A stretch of DNA of 64,000 bases from Cupriavidus alkaliphilus (GCF_900094595.1 NZ_FMAD01000013.1:62001-126000), one strand, 5' to 3'. Numbered from the stretch's first letter, positions 52,201 to 61,773 are shown. The notes: a model not told the origin generated them from the letters alone. Numbers and translations: made by a program.

Positions 52201-53510
52201 TGAGCACTGTCGTCGTTGCACTGATCCTGCTGCTGGTGCTGATCGTCTTCCTCGCGCTGGGCGCGTGGATCCCGGTGGCCATCGCGGTCACGTCGTGGCT
52301 CGGGCTGGTGGTGTTCTCGGACCGCGAGGCGCTGGTCAGCCTGGCCAATGCGTGGTGGTCATCGAGCGCCTCGTACACCCTGGCGTCGCTGCCGCTGTTC
52401 GTGTGGATGGGCGAGATCCTGTTTCGCACCCGGCTGTCGGAGCAGATGTTCAGCGGGCTGTCGCCATGGCTGAGCTGGCTGCCCGGGCGGCTGATGCACG
52501 TCAACATCCTGGGCTGCGGCATCTTCGGCTCGGTTTCGGGTTCGTCGGCTGCCACCTGCGCCACCATCGCCAAGTCGGCCCTGCCCGAACTGACGCGGCG
52601 CGGCTACGACGAGCGCATCACGCTGGGCTCGCTGTCGTGCGCCGGCACGCTCGGCATCCTGATCCCGCCGTCGATCACGATGGTGGTGTACGCGGTCTCG
52701 GCGGATGTGTCGATCATCCGCGTGTTCCTGGCGGGCTTCATCCCCGGGCTGCTGCTGATGCTGCTGTTCTCCGGCTACATCGTGGTCTGGGCGCTGGCCA
52801 ACCCGGACAAGACCCCGGCGTCGGAGCACTTCAACTGGCGCGCGCGGCTGGCGTCGCTCCGGCAGTTGCTGCCGTGCATCGTGCTGATCGCCTTCATCAC
52901 CGGCATCATGGTGACGGGCTACTCCACCGCGACCGAAGCCGCCGCCTATGGCGTGGTCGCATCGCTGGCGCTGGCCTGGGCAGGCGGCTCGCTGACGCGC
53001 GCGGCATTCTGGGACAGCCTGATGTCGGCCACGCGCCTGACCGCGATGATCATGTTCGTGCTGGGCGCGACCTCGTTCCTGTCGGTCACCATGAGCTTTA
53101 CCGGCATCCCGCGCGCGCTGGCCGAGTGGGTGGCCGCGCTGCAGTTGTCGCCGTGGGCGCTGATCGCGGTGCTGACGGTGATCTACATCGTGCTGGGCAC
53201 GGCGCTGGACGGCATCTCGATGATTGCGCTGACCACCGCCACGGTGCTGCCGATGGTGCAGGCGGCCGGCTTCGACCTGGTCTGGTTCGGCATCTTCATC
53301 GTGCTGCTGGTGGAAATTGCCGAAGTGACGCCGCCGGTCGGCTTCAACCTGTTCGTGCTGCAGAGCATGACCGGCAAGGACAGCAACTACATCGCGCGGG
53401 TCTCGCTGCCATTCTTCATGATGATGGTGGTGGCGATCGCCATCGTCACGATCTGGCCGGGCGTGGTGACCTGGCTGCCGGACATGGTCATGCAGCAGGA
53501 AGTCAAATAG
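52200..53510 (+). CDS. TRAP transporter large permease (DctM type)
   Basis: A 436-residue permease, eleven to twelve helices, that carries the transport path driven by a sodium or proton gradient. Family marks are SSGSSAATCATIAKSALPEL (as GSVSGSSAATCATIAK), RGYDERITLGSLSCAGTLGILIPPSI and VEIAEVTPPVGFNLFVLQ. It is translationally coupled to dctQ. The flavoprotein gene starts 45 bp later. Confidence 0.93.
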   Translation: MSTVVVALILLLVLIVFLALGAWIPVAIAVTSWLGLVVFSDREALVSLANAWWSSSASYTLASLPLFVWMGEILFRTRLSEQMFSGLSPWLSWLPGRLMHVNILGCGIFGSVSGSSAATCATIAKSALPELTRRGYDERITLGSLSCAGTLGILIPPSITMVVYAVSADVSIIRVFLAGFIPGLLLMLLFSGYIVVWALANPDKTPASEHFNWRARLASLRQLLPCIVLIAFITGIMVTGYSTATEAAAYGVVASLALAWAGGSLTRAAFWDSLMSATRLTAMIMFVLGATSFLSVTMSFTGIPRALAEWVAALQLSPWALIAVLTVIYIVLGTALDGISMIALTTATVLPMVQAAGFDLVWFGIFIVLLVEIAEVTPPVGFNLFVLQSMTGKDSNYIARVSLPFFMMMVVAIAIVTIWPGVVTWLPDMVMQQEVK

Positions 53511-53555
53511 CATGGCGGGATACCGCAACGGACGCGCACGGAGGTTGCCAGACCG

Positions 53556-54863
53556 ATGCATGTGATCGTCATCGGCGCCGGCGCGATCGGCGTCAGTTCC
53601 GCGTGGTACCTGCGGCAGGCCGGCTTCGACGTGACCGTGCTCGAGCGCCGCGGCGCGCCGGCCCAAGAAGCCAGCTTCGGCAATGCCGGCGTGATCGCGC
53701 CCGGCTACGTCACGCCCTGGGCCGCGCCCGGCATGCCGGCCAAGATCCTGCGCACGCTCTTCGCGCGCGAGGCGCCGGTGCTGTTCCGGCCCGCCGCGGA
53801 TCCGGCCATGTGGCGCTGGATCGCGCGCTGGCTGCGCGAATGCCGGCTCGAGCGCTACCGCGCCAACAAGCTGTGCATGCAGCGGCTGGCGTTCTACAGC
53901 CGCGCCTGCCTGCACCGGCTGCGCAGCGAGCTGGAAATCGACTACGAGCAATCGCAGGGCTACCTGCAGCTGTTCCGCACCGCGCGCGACCTCGACCTGG
54001 CCGGGCCCGCCATCGCCCTGCTGCGCGAGAACAACGTGCCGCACCGGCTGGTCAGCGCCGGCGAATGCCGCCGGATCGAACCGGGCCTGGCCGCCGGCAC
54101 GCCGCTGGCCGGCGGGCTGCACCTGCCCGAGGATGAATCCGGCAACTGCCCGATGTTCGTGCGCGCGCTGCACCGGCATGCGCAGGCCGCGGGCGTGTCG
54201 TTCCGCTTCGACACCCCGGTGGCGCGCGTGCGGCCCGGCGCGGCCGGCAAGCTGGAGATCGAGCTGCCAGGAGCCGGCCGCCAGGGCGCGGCGGAAGTGC
54301 TCGCTGCCGACCGCGTGCTGGTCGCCGCCGGCGCCGACAGTACCGCGCTGCTGCGCCCGCTGGGCCTGCGCGTGCCGCTGTATCCGGTCAAGGGCTATTC
54401 GGTCACGGTGATGATCCGCGACGAACTGCAGGCGCCGCTGGGGGCGTTGATGGATGAGTCGTACAAGGTGGCGATGACGCGCATGGGCAACCGGCTGCGC
54501 GTGGCCGGCACCGCGGAACTGGGCTCGCGCCGGCTCGACCTGCGCCCCGCCGCGCTGAACACGCTGATCAAGGTCGCGCGCGACTGGTTCCCGGTGGCCG
54601 GCAACTATCAGGAAGCCACGCAATGGGCCGGCGCCCGGCCGATGCTGCCCGACGGCCCGCCGCTGATCGGCCCCACCGCGGTGCCCGGGCTGTTCCTGAA
54701 CCTTGGCCACGGTTCGACGGGCTGGGCGATGAGCTGCGGATCAGGCAAGATTGCGGCTGACCAGATCGCCGCCAGCGCTGGCGCCTGCGCCGGCCGCGGC
54801 GGCCCGGACATCGACATGGAAGGCCTGTTGCCCGACCGCTACGGGCTGGGGCCGCCCAATTAA
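53556..54863 (+). CDS. D-amino acid dehydrogenase-like FAD oxidoreductase
   Basis: A 435-residue DAO-fold flavoprotein. The dinucleotide motif GAGAIG is at 7-12; SFGNAGVIAPGYVTPWAAPGMP is close to the DadA signature, and the C terminus has FLNLGHGSTGWAMSCGSG. Such enzymes oxidise D-amino acids to keto acids and pass electrons to the respiratory chain. The context of amidase plus TRAP transporter suggests uptake of an amide or N-acyl amino acid that ends as a D-amino acid (inference). Confidence 0.9.
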   Translation: MHVIVIGAGAIGVSSAWYLRQAGFDVTVLERRGAPAQEASFGNAGVIAPGYVTPWAAPGMPAKILRTLFAREAPVLFRPAADPAMWRWIARWLRECRLERYRANKLCMQRLAFYSRACLHRLRSELEIDYEQSQGYLQLFRTARDLDLAGPAIALLRENNVPHRLVSAGECRRIEPGLAAGTPLAGGLHLPEDESGNCPMFVRALHRHAQAAGVSFRFDTPVARVRPGAAGKLEIELPGAGRQGAAEVLAADRVLVAAGADSTALLRPLGLRVPLYPVKGYSVTVMIRDELQAPLGALMDESYKVAMTRMGNRLRVAGTAELGSRRLDLRPAALNTLIKVARDWFPVAGNYQEATQWAGARPMLPDGPPLIGPTAVPGLFLNLGHGSTGWAMSCGSGKIAADQIAASAGACAGRGGPDIDMEGLLPDRYGLGPPN

Positions 54864-54870
54864 GCCCGAC

Positions 54871-56460
54871 ATGACCCGCCCTGCCGCCACCGTCATCACG
54901 CCCACCGACCACGAACACAGCTGGATTGCCCTCGATGCGGCCGCGCCGGCCCCGGTGCCGCTCTACGGCGTGGCCGCGATCCGCCGCATCGAGCATGCCG
55001 CGCTGGGCCAGCTGCCGGCCTTCACGCTGATGTCGCGCGCCGGCACGGCGGCGGCGCGATGGCTCGCCTGCCATGCGCCCGACGGCCCGCTGCTGTTCCT
55101 GGCCGGCCCCGGCAATAACGGCGGCGACGCGCTGGTCGCCGCCACGCAGCTGCACCGCGCCGGCCGCGCGGTGCAGGTCTGGCTTGCCGCTGATCCGCAG
55201 CGCCTGCCCGCCGATGCCGCCACCGCGTGGCAGCAGGCGCAGGCCGCGGGCGTGCCCTCGAGCGTGATGGCGGAGGTGGACCCCGCGCAGGACGCGCACT
55301 GGCCCGCCGGCACCGCCGCGATCATCGACGGCCTGCTGGGCATCGGCCTGAACCGCCCCGCCGACGACCGCATGGCGTGGTGGATCGCCCAACTCAACCG
55401 CGGCGCGCTGCCGGTGTTTGCGCTGGACATCCCCAGCGGCCTGTCCGCCGACACCGGCGCGGGCGCGCCGGCCGTGCACGCCCGGCGCACGCTGACCTTC
55501 ATCGCCGCCAAGCCCGGCCTGCTGACGCTGGACGGGCGCGACTGCGCCGGCGCGGTCGAGATCGCGCCGATCGGCCTGGACTATCCTCCGCGCGAAACAC
55601 CGCAGGGCCTGGTGAACGGCCCCGCGCTGTTCGGTGCCGCGCTGCCGCGCCGCCGCCACGCCAGCAACAAGGGCACGCATGGCGCGCTGGCCGTGATCGG
55701 CGGCAACCTCGGCATGACCGGCGCGCCCCTGCTCGGCGCACGGGCCGCGCAATGGCTCGGCGCGGGCAAGGTGCATATCGGCTTCCTGGCGCAGCCGGCA
55801 CCGCTGCTCGATCCGCTGCATCCGGAACTGATGCTGCATGCGGTCGACGCACTGGCGCTCGCGTCGATGTCTGCGCTGGTGATCGGCCCCGGCATGGGCA
55901 CCGATATCAACGCCCGCCAGCAGCTCGCGCGGCTGCTGCAGGCCACCACGCATCCGCTGGTGCTGGATGCCGATGCGCTGAATCTGCTGGCCTCCGATCC
56001 GGCGCTGGCCGGCGCGCTGGCCACGCGCGGCGCAGCCACCGTGATGACGCCGCACCCGCTCGAGGCCGCGCGGCTGATGGGCGTGCCGGTGGCCGAGATC
56101 CAGCGCGACCGCCCCGCCGCCGCCGCCGCGCTGGCCGCGCAATGGCAGGCGGTGGTGGTGCTGAAGGGATCGGGCAGCGTGATCGCCGCGCCCGACGGCA
56201 GCCCGTGCACGCTGAACCCGACCGGCAACGCGGCGCTGGCCAGCGCCGGCACCGGCGACGTGCTGGCCGGCATGCTGGGCGCGCTGCTGGCGCAAGGCAT
56301 GGCGCCGCTGGCCGCGGCGCAGGCGGCAGTGTGGATCCACGGCCGTGCCGCCGATGTGCTGGTCGAACAAGGCACGGGCCCGGCAGGCGTCACGGCGAGC
56401 GAACTGTATGCGCCGGCACGCGGCGTATTCAACCAGTTGCTGAGCACAGCGCACGCGTAA
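54871..56460 (+). CDS. nnr: Bifunctional NAD(P)HX epimerase/dehydratase
   Basis: A 529-residue metabolite-repair enzyme. The N-terminal YjeF-type epimerase (about 1-225) has GPGNNGGDALVAA and FALDIPSGLSADTG; the C-terminal ADP-dependent dehydratase (about 240-525) has HGALAVIGGNLGMTGA, TPHPLEAARL, LKGSGSVIA and NPTGNAALASAGTGDVLAG. Both active-site regions are intact. The start is 7 bp after the flavoprotein stop, so it shares that transcript, a sensible link to a redox pathway. Confidence 0.94.
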   Translation: MTRPAATVITPTDHEHSWIALDAAAPAPVPLYGVAAIRRIEHAALGQLPAFTLMSRAGTAAARWLACHAPDGPLLFLAGPGNNGGDALVAATQLHRAGRAVQVWLAADPQRLPADAATAWQQAQAAGVPSSVMAEVDPAQDAHWPAGTAAIIDGLLGIGLNRPADDRMAWWIAQLNRGALPVFALDIPSGLSADTGAGAPAVHARRTLTFIAAKPGLLTLDGRDCAGAVEIAPIGLDYPPRETPQGLVNGPALFGAALPRRRHASNKGTHGALAVIGGNLGMTGAPLLGARAAQWLGAGKVHIGFLAQPAPLLDPLHPELMLHAVDALALASMSALVIGPGMGTDINARQQLARLLQATTHPLVLDADALNLLASDPALAGALATRGAATVMTPHPLEAARLMGVPVAEIQRDRPAAAAALAAQWQAVVVLKGSGSVIAAPDGSPCTLNPTGNAALASAGTGDVLAGMLGALLAQGMAPLAAAQAAVWIHGRAADVLVEQGTGPAGVTASELYAPARGVFNQLLSTAHA

Positions 56461-56461
56461 T

Positions 56462-56513
56462 ACGCGCGTAATGCGCCCGTGAGGCGCCCGTGAGGCGCGC
56501 GTGAGGTGCGCGT
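56462..56513. repeat. 11-bp imperfect tandem repeat
   Basis: Units ACGCGCGTAAT, GCGCCCGTGAG, GCGCCCGTGAG, GCGCGCGTGAG and a partial GTGCGCGT lie just after the nnr stop. About 4.7 copies. It looks like replication slippage; no protein is encoded. Confidence 0.85.
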
Positions 56514-56706
56514 TCCTGCGACTACCGGCGGCGCCCGCCGCACCTGCCGTCAGACAACGTCCGATACCCGCTCGGCGCGGCGGCTGTTATGTTGCAAGTG
56601 GTAACGATATGACGCCGCCGCGAGCCTCGATGCCGCGATCGCTGGCGATATACTTACCGCTCCGTCTTGCAAGCCGGCAATGCCACGCGGCTCGCGCCCC
56701 GCAACC

Positions 56707-56732
56707 CGCTAGTCCTGCACGCTAGTCCTGCA
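56707..56732. repeat. 13-bp tandem duplication at the pgi start
   Basis: CGCTAGTCCTGCA is present twice in direct contact; the second copy ends with the A of the pgi ATG. No Shine-Dalgarno sequence is visible in either unit, so the duplication may alter the distance to upstream initiation signals. Confidence 0.88.
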
Positions 56733-58375
56733 TGCCCACTGACCTTCACGCCTGGAATGCCCTGCTGCGGCACCATGACACCCTTCGCGACGCCCAGATG
56801 CGCGACTGGTTCGATCGCGAAGGCGCACAGCGCGTCGCGCAATGCTCGCTCGAGGCCGCCGGCCTCTATCTCGATTACTCGAAGAACCGCATCACGCCGC
56901 AGACCATGCGCCTGCTGATGCAGCTCGCGGCCGAGGCCGGGGTCACCCGCCGTCGCGACGCGATGTTCGCGGGCGAGCATATCAACACCACCGAAGACCG
57001 CGCGGCCCTGCACGTGGCCCTGCGCGCCACCGCCGGCGCCGGCTACAAGGTCGACGGCGAAGCCGTGGTGCCGGCCATCCAGCAGGTGCTGGCACGCATG
57101 CGCGACTTCTCCGCGCGCGTGCGCAGCGGCGCCTGGAAGGGCGCGACCGGCGAGCGCATCACCGATGTCATCAACATCGGCATCGGCGGCTCCGACCTGG
57201 GGCCGCGCATGGTGTGCCGGGCGCTGTCGCACCTGGCCGATGCCGACGGCCAGACCGGGCCGCGCATGCACTTCGTCTCCAATGTCGACGGCACCGACCT
57301 GGCCGAGACCCTGGTGCGGCTGGATCCTCAGCGCACCCTGGTGATCGTCTGCTCCAAGACCTTCACCACGCTCGAGACCATGGCCAACGCGCGCAGCGCG
57401 CGCGCGTGGTTTGTCGCCGGCGGCGTGGCCGAGCAGGACCTGGCCAAGCACTTCGTCGCGGTCTCGACCAATACCGAGGCGGTGCGCGAATTCGGCATCG
57501 ACCCGGCCAATATGTTCGAGTTCTGGGACTGGATCGGCGGACGCTTTTCGCTGTGGTCGTCGGTCGGCCTGTCGATCACGCTGGCGGTGGGCTTCGATGC
57601 CTTTGCCGACCTGCTGGCGGGCGGACGCGCGATGGACGAGCATTTCCGCAGCGCGCCGCTGGAGCGCAACATGCCGGTGATCCTCGGCATGCTGGGCATC
57701 TGGTACCGCAACTTCTGGAACCTGCCCACCAGCTGCATGGCGCCCTACTCCACCTCGCTGGAGCTGTTCCCGGCCTTCCTGCAGCAGCTGGAGATGGAGA
57801 GCAACGGCAAGTCCGTACAGCTCGACGGCGAGCCCATCCGTACGCATACCTCGCCGGTGGTGTGGGGCACGGCCGGCACCAACGGGCAGCATGCGTATTT
57901 CCAGCAGATCCACCAGGGTTCGCAGGTGGTGCCGGTCGATTTCGTCGCGCCGCTGGTGCCGCCGCGCCGCCTGCCGGGCCATCACGCCAAGCTGCTGGCC
58001 AATTGCTTCGCGCAGGCCGAGGCACTGATGCGCGGACGCAGCGCCGACGAGCTGCGCGCCGCCGGGCTGAAGGATGAAGTGCGCATCGCGCATATGGTGT
58101 TCGACGGCAACCGCCCCAGCAACACGCTGCTGATGAAAGACCTGACGCCCAATGTGCTGGGCGCGCTGATTGCGCTGTATGAGCACCGCACCTTCGTGCA
58201 GGGCGTGGTATGGCGCATCAACTCGTTCGACCAGTGGGGCGTGGAGCTGGGCAAGATCCTGGCGCGGCCGATCGAGGCCGAACTGGCCGGCACCGCCACC
58301 GGCCAGCACGACGCCTCCACCGCCGCGCTGATCGCGCGTGCCCGCGCGGTGCTGCGGGCGGACGCGGCCAGCTAG
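56732..58375 (+). CDS. pgi: Glucose-6-phosphate isomerase
   Basis: A 547-residue phosphoglucose isomerase interconverting glucose 6-phosphate and fructose 6-phosphate. Signatures GIGGSDLGPRM, VCSKTFTTLETMANA and WDWIGGRFSLWSSVGL are present, with the catalytic Glu/His/Lys segments GTAGTNGQHAYFQQIHQG and FDQWGVELGK. The length equals that of the E. coli enzyme. The convergent YbbA-type gene ends 5 bp after its stop. Confidence 0.96.
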   Translation: MPTDLHAWNALLRHHDTLRDAQMRDWFDREGAQRVAQCSLEAAGLYLDYSKNRITPQTMRLLMQLAAEAGVTRRRDAMFAGEHINTTEDRAALHVALRATAGAGYKVDGEAVVPAIQQVLARMRDFSARVRSGAWKGATGERITDVINIGIGGSDLGPRMVCRALSHLADADGQTGPRMHFVSNVDGTDLAETLVRLDPQRTLVIVCSKTFTTLETMANARSARAWFVAGGVAEQDLAKHFVAVSTNTEAVREFGIDPANMFEFWDWIGGRFSLWSSVGLSITLAVGFDAFADLLAGGRAMDEHFRSAPLERNMPVILGMLGIWYRNFWNLPTSCMAPYSTSLELFPAFLQQLEMESNGKSVQLDGEPIRTHTSPVVWGTAGTNGQHAYFQQIHQGSQVVPVDFVAPLVPPRRLPGHHAKLLANCFAQAEALMRGRSADELRAAGLKDEVRIAHMVFDGNRPSNTLLMKDLTPNVLGALIALYEHRTFVQGVVWRINSFDQWGVELGKILARPIEAELAGTATGQHDASTAALIARARAVLRADAAS

Positions 58376-58379
58376 CCCG

Positions 58380-59078
58380 CTAGACCTCGGCGCCGATCCA
58401 TTCGTCGCTGGCCACGCGGCCGGCGTCGATGGTCAGCACGCGCCCGCAGCGCGACGCCACCGAGCGGTCGTGCGTGACCAGCACCAGCGTCGAGCCGGCG
58501 TCGCGGTTCAGTTCGAACATCAGCGCGATCACCGCTTCGCCGGTGGCGGTATCGAGGCTGCCGGTCGGTTCATCGGCGAACAGGATGTCCGGACGCGCCA
58601 CAAAGGCGCGCGCCAGCGCCACGCGCTGCTGCTCGCCGCCCGACAGCGTGCGCGGGTAGTGGCCCAGGCGCGCGCCCAGGCCTACGCGCTGCAGCATGTC
58701 GACCGCGCGCTCGCGCACCTGCGCGGTTTCACCGCGCAGCTCCAGCGGCAGCATCACATTCTCGAGCGCGGTCAGGTGGGCCACCAGCTGGAACGACTGG
58801 AACACGAAGCCGACATGCCGGCCGCGCACCGCGGCGCGCTGGTCCTCGTCCAGCGCGTACAGGTCCTGGCCCTGCAGCCGCACCGTGCCGGTGCTGGGCA
58901 GGTCCAGCCCGGCCAGCAGCCCCAGCAGCGTCGACTTGCCGGATCCGGACGCGCCCACGATGGCGAGCGTTTCGCCCGGCGTGACGGAAAACGTCACGTC
59001 GTGCAAAATCGTCAGCGAACCGGTCGTGTCGGCTACGGTCTTTCCAAGGGATTCGACTGCAAGAATGGAAGAAGACAT
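58380..59078 (-). CDS. ABC transporter ATPase, YbbA/LolD type
   Basis: A 232-residue ATPase. Walker A GASGSGKST (42-50), Q-loop FVFQSFQLV, signature LSGGEQQR (145-152), Walker B ILFADEPTGSLD, and H-loop LVLVTHD are all intact. The sequence fits the MacB/LolD clade and its position divergent from tesA matches E. coli ybbA. The usual partner permease (YbbP type) is not in the window on this strand. Its ATG shares bases with the tesA ATG. Confidence 0.9.
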   Translation of the reverse strand: MSSSILAVESLGKTVADTTGSLTILHDVTFSVTPGETLAIVGASGSGKSTLLGLLAGLDLPSTGTVRLQGQDLYALDEDQRAAVRGRHVGFVFQSFQLVAHLTALENVMLPLELRGETAQVRERAVDMLQRVGLGARLGHYPRTLSGGEQQRVALARAFVARPDILFADEPTGSLDTATGEAVIALMFELNRDAGSTLVLVTHDRSVASRCGRVLTIDAGRVASDEWIGAEV

Positions 59079-59763
59079 GGATATAGGGATCCGAGGGAAA
59101 AAGCGCAGGCTGCTGCTGGCAGCCGGCATGGCGCTGGCGATTGCGGCTGCCGGGCCGGCGCAGGCCCAGGCCCCGGCAAAGGCCGCGGCCAAGGCCAGCG
59201 CCCCCGCGCTGCTGGTGCTGGGCGACAGCCTGTCGGCCGAATACGGCATTGCGCGCGGCGCGGGCTGGGTCACGCTGCTGCAGGACCGGCTGCGGCAAGA
59301 GCGCTTCGATTATAGCGTCGTCAACGCGAGCATCAGCGGCGAGACCACCATCGGCGGCAAGACCCGCCTGCCCGAGCTGCTGTCGCGGCATCGCCCCGCC
59401 ATCGTGGTGATCGAGCTCGGCGCCAACGACGCGCTGCGCGGCCTGCCGCTGCAGTCCACCGAGGCCAACCTGCGCAACCTCGTCACCACGGCGCAGCAGG
59501 CCGGCGCCAGCGTGTTGCTGATCGGCATGCGCATCCCGCCCAACTATGGCCAGGACTACACCGAAAAGTTCGTCTCGCTCTATCCCAGGCTGGCGGGCGA
59601 ATACAAGGTGCGCCTGGTGCCCTTCTTCCTCGACCAGGTGATCGCGCGGCAGGACTGGTTCCAGCCCGACCGCATCCACCCCACCGCCGCGGCGCAGCCC
59701 GCATTGCTCGATACGGTGTGGCCGCAGCTCAAGCCACTGCTCAAGCGCAGCGCCGCGAAGTGA
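59077..59763 (+). CDS. tesA: Arylesterase / acyl-CoA thioesterase I
   Basis: A 228-residue SGNH hydrolase of the periplasm. The signal peptide (basic GKKRR then LLLAAGMALAIAAAG, ending AQA) is followed by an alanine-rich linker. Catalytic residues: Ser51 (GDSLS), the glycine of SGET, Asn117 (GAND), and Asp198/His201 (DRIHP). Start choice: ATG at 59077 preceded by GGAAGAAGAC; an in-frame ATG at 59065 is also possible. Its start overlaps the divergent ATPase start. Confidence 0.91.
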   Translation: MDIGIRGKKRRLLLAAGMALAIAAAGPAQAQAPAKAAAKASAPALLVLGDSLSAEYGIARGAGWVTLLQDRLRQERFDYSVVNASISGETTIGGKTRLPELLSRHRPAIVVIELGANDALRGLPLQSTEANLRNLVTTAQQAGASVLLIGMRIPPNYGQDYTEKFVSLYPRLAGEYKVRLVPFFLDQVIARQDWFQPDRIHPTAAAQPALLDTVWPQLKPLLKRSAAK

Positions 59764-59772
59764 CCATAAAAA

Positions 59773-59796
59773 AACCCCTGCCGCGTGGCAGGGGTT
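59773..59796. terminator. Intrinsic terminator between tesA and ppiD
   Basis: AACCCCTGCC and GGCAGGGGTT form a 10-bp stem with a GCGT loop, preceded by an A-run and followed by TTCTTG. The A-run gives a U-run on the minus strand, so it serves the convergent ppiD as well as tesA. Confidence 0.9.
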
Positions 59797-59838
59797 CTTG
59801 TTTTCGGCAGGGCCGGCGTGGTGCCGGCCCGGCGCGGC

Positions 59839-61773
59839 TCACTCGGCGCCCTGCTCCTGCGTCGCGCCTGCCGGCGTCAGCAGCTTGACCTTGGAGCGGG
59901 CCTTCAGGCTTTCATAGAAAGCCTGCAGGTCGGTCTGGCCGGCCAGTTGCGCCAGCTGCTGCGCCTCGGCCTGGCGCTGGGCCGGGTTGGCCTGCGCCGG
60001 CTGGCTGACCTTGGTGATGCGATAGACGGCATAGCCTTGCGCACCCAGGTCGACCCCCACCAGCGCCGGCAGCTTGGCAGCATCGGCGCGCATCACGGCT
60101 TCCACGGCCTGCGGCGTCATGCCTTCGGCCTTGGTGCGCGACACCGCCTGCACCGGACCAAAGCCCTCGGCACTGTCGGCCTGCTTCAGCGCGGCCAGTC
60201 GCGCCTCGCCATCCTTGCGCGCCAGCGCGGCCGCCTGCTGCGCGACATAGCCTTCACGCACCTTGGCTTCGACTTCTTCGAACTTGCGCACGGTCGCCGG
60301 GCGATACGCGACGATGCGCGCGGCCACCAGCGTGTTGGGGGCGACCTGCACGGCTTCGGTGTTGCGCTTGTTCTTGATGGCGTCGTCGCTGAACAGTGCC
60401 TTGAGCAGCTTCTCGTTGTTCAGCGGGCTCTGCGCGCCCAGCGCCGGATTCGGCTGGCGCGTGACGTTGTCGGCGGTCTGGATGGTCAGCTTGAACTTGT
60501 CGGCGGCGGGCTTGAGGCTGTCGGCCTGCTCGTAGACGGTATTGCCGAAGGCATCGGCCTGCTCGGCAAACTTCTTGTCGGCGAACTGCTTGCGCAGCTC
60601 GGCTTCCAGCTCGGTGCGCACGGCCTCCAGCGGCCTGGTTTCCGCGGGCTTGGTGCCGGTCAGCTTGATGATGTGGTAGCCGAAGTCGGTCTCGACCACG
60701 TCGCTGATCTGGCCGTCCTTGAGCGCGTACATGGCGTCCTCGAACGGCTTGACCAGCGCGCCGCGCCCCATGAAGCCGAGGTCGCCGCCCTTCTCGGCCG
60801 AACCCGGGTCCTGCGAGTTCTTGCGCGCCACCTCGGCGAAGCTGTCCGGATGCTTGCGCACTTCTTCCAGCAGCTTGGTGGCCTTGTCCTTGGCGGCCTG
60901 GCGCTGCGCCGCCGGCGCATCCTTCGGCGCGCTGATCAGGATATGGCTGGCGCGGCGCTGCTCGTCGACACGGAAGCGCGCGATATTGCTTTCGTAGTAC
61001 GACTTCAGCTCTTCCGGCGTCACCGCCTGCGACGCGGCCAGCGCCTCGCCCGACAGCACCAGGTATTCGACCTGGGCCTGCTCCGGCACCGCGAAGTCCT
61101 GCTGGTGGCTGTCATAGTAGGCCTTCAGCGCGGCGGCGTCGGGCTGCACCTTGGCGGTGTAGCCAGCCGGCTTGAACAGCAGCGCCTGCACCTCGCGCTG
61201 CTGGTCGCGCACCGCCATCAGGCGCTCGATCAGCGATTTCGGCACGAACGCGGTCGCGGCAATCGACGCGCCCAGCTGCTGCGTGGCCAGCTCGAAGCGC
61301 ATGCGCGCATCGAACTGCTCGGGGGTCATGCCCTGCGACTGCAGCAGCTGCAGGTAAGCCTTGTCGTCGATCTTGCCATCCTTGCCGCGCGGCAGTTGCG
61401 CAATCGCCGGCAGGCTGTTGATCTCTTCCAGCAGCTTGGCGTCCGACACCGTCAGGTGCTCGTTGGCCACCGTATTGGCCATCACGCGCTGCTGGATCAG
61501 CTGCTCGAGCACGGCCTTGCGTGCCTCCGGGCCCTCGAACTGGCGCGGATCATAGCTGGCGCCCAGGATCTGGCGCGCACGCTCGCTCTGGTCGCGCACT
61601 ACGTTGTCGACCTCTTGCACGCTGATGGCCCGGCCGTCGACCTCGGCGGCATCGTGCGAGCTGTCCATGAAGCGCGAATAGCTTTCCACGCCGAAGAACA
61701 CGAACGACGGGAAAACAAGCACCAGCAGCAGCAAGAGCATCAGGCGCCGGTTGTTGCGTACGAAATCAAGCAT
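59839..61773 (-). CDS. ppiD: Periplasmic folding chaperone PpiD
   Basis: A 644-residue membrane-anchored SurA-N/parvulin protein. One helix (about residues 10-28, LMLLLLLVLVFPSFVFFGV) anchors it in the inner membrane, with the rest periplasmic. A SurA-like N-terminal part is followed by one rotamase domain around 265-360 (ASHILISAPKD, SQDPGSAEKGGDLGFMGRGALV, TDFGYHIIKL) and a long C-terminal domain. It assists proteins leaving the Sec translocon. It lies downstream of tRNA-Asp in the same direction. Confidence 0.93.
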   Translation of the reverse strand: MLDFVRNNRRLMLLLLLVLVFPSFVFFGVESYSRFMDSSHDAAEVDGRAISVQEVDNVVRDQSERARQILGASYDPRQFEGPEARKAVLEQLIQQRVMANTVANEHLTVSDAKLLEEINSLPAIAQLPRGKDGKIDDKAYLQLLQSQGMTPEQFDARMRFELATQQLGASIAATAFVPKSLIERLMAVRDQQREVQALLFKPAGYTAKVQPDAAALKAYYDSHQQDFAVPEQAQVEYLVLSGEALAASQAVTPEELKSYYESNIARFRVDEQRRASHILISAPKDAPAAQRQAAKDKATKLLEEVRKHPDSFAEVARKNSQDPGSAEKGGDLGFMGRGALVKPFEDAMYALKDGQISDVVETDFGYHIIKLTGTKPAETRPLEAVRTELEAELRKQFADKKFAEQADAFGNTVYEQADSLKPAADKFKLTIQTADNVTRQPNPALGAQSPLNNEKLLKALFSDDAIKNKRNTEAVQVAPNTLVAARIVAYRPATVRKFEEVEAKVREGYVAQQAAALARKDGEARLAALKQADSAEGFGPVQAVSRTKAEGMTPQAVEAVMRADAAKLPALVGVDLGAQGYAVYRITKVSQPAQANPAQRQAEAQQLAQLAGQTDLQAFYESLKARSKVKLLTPAGATQEQGAE

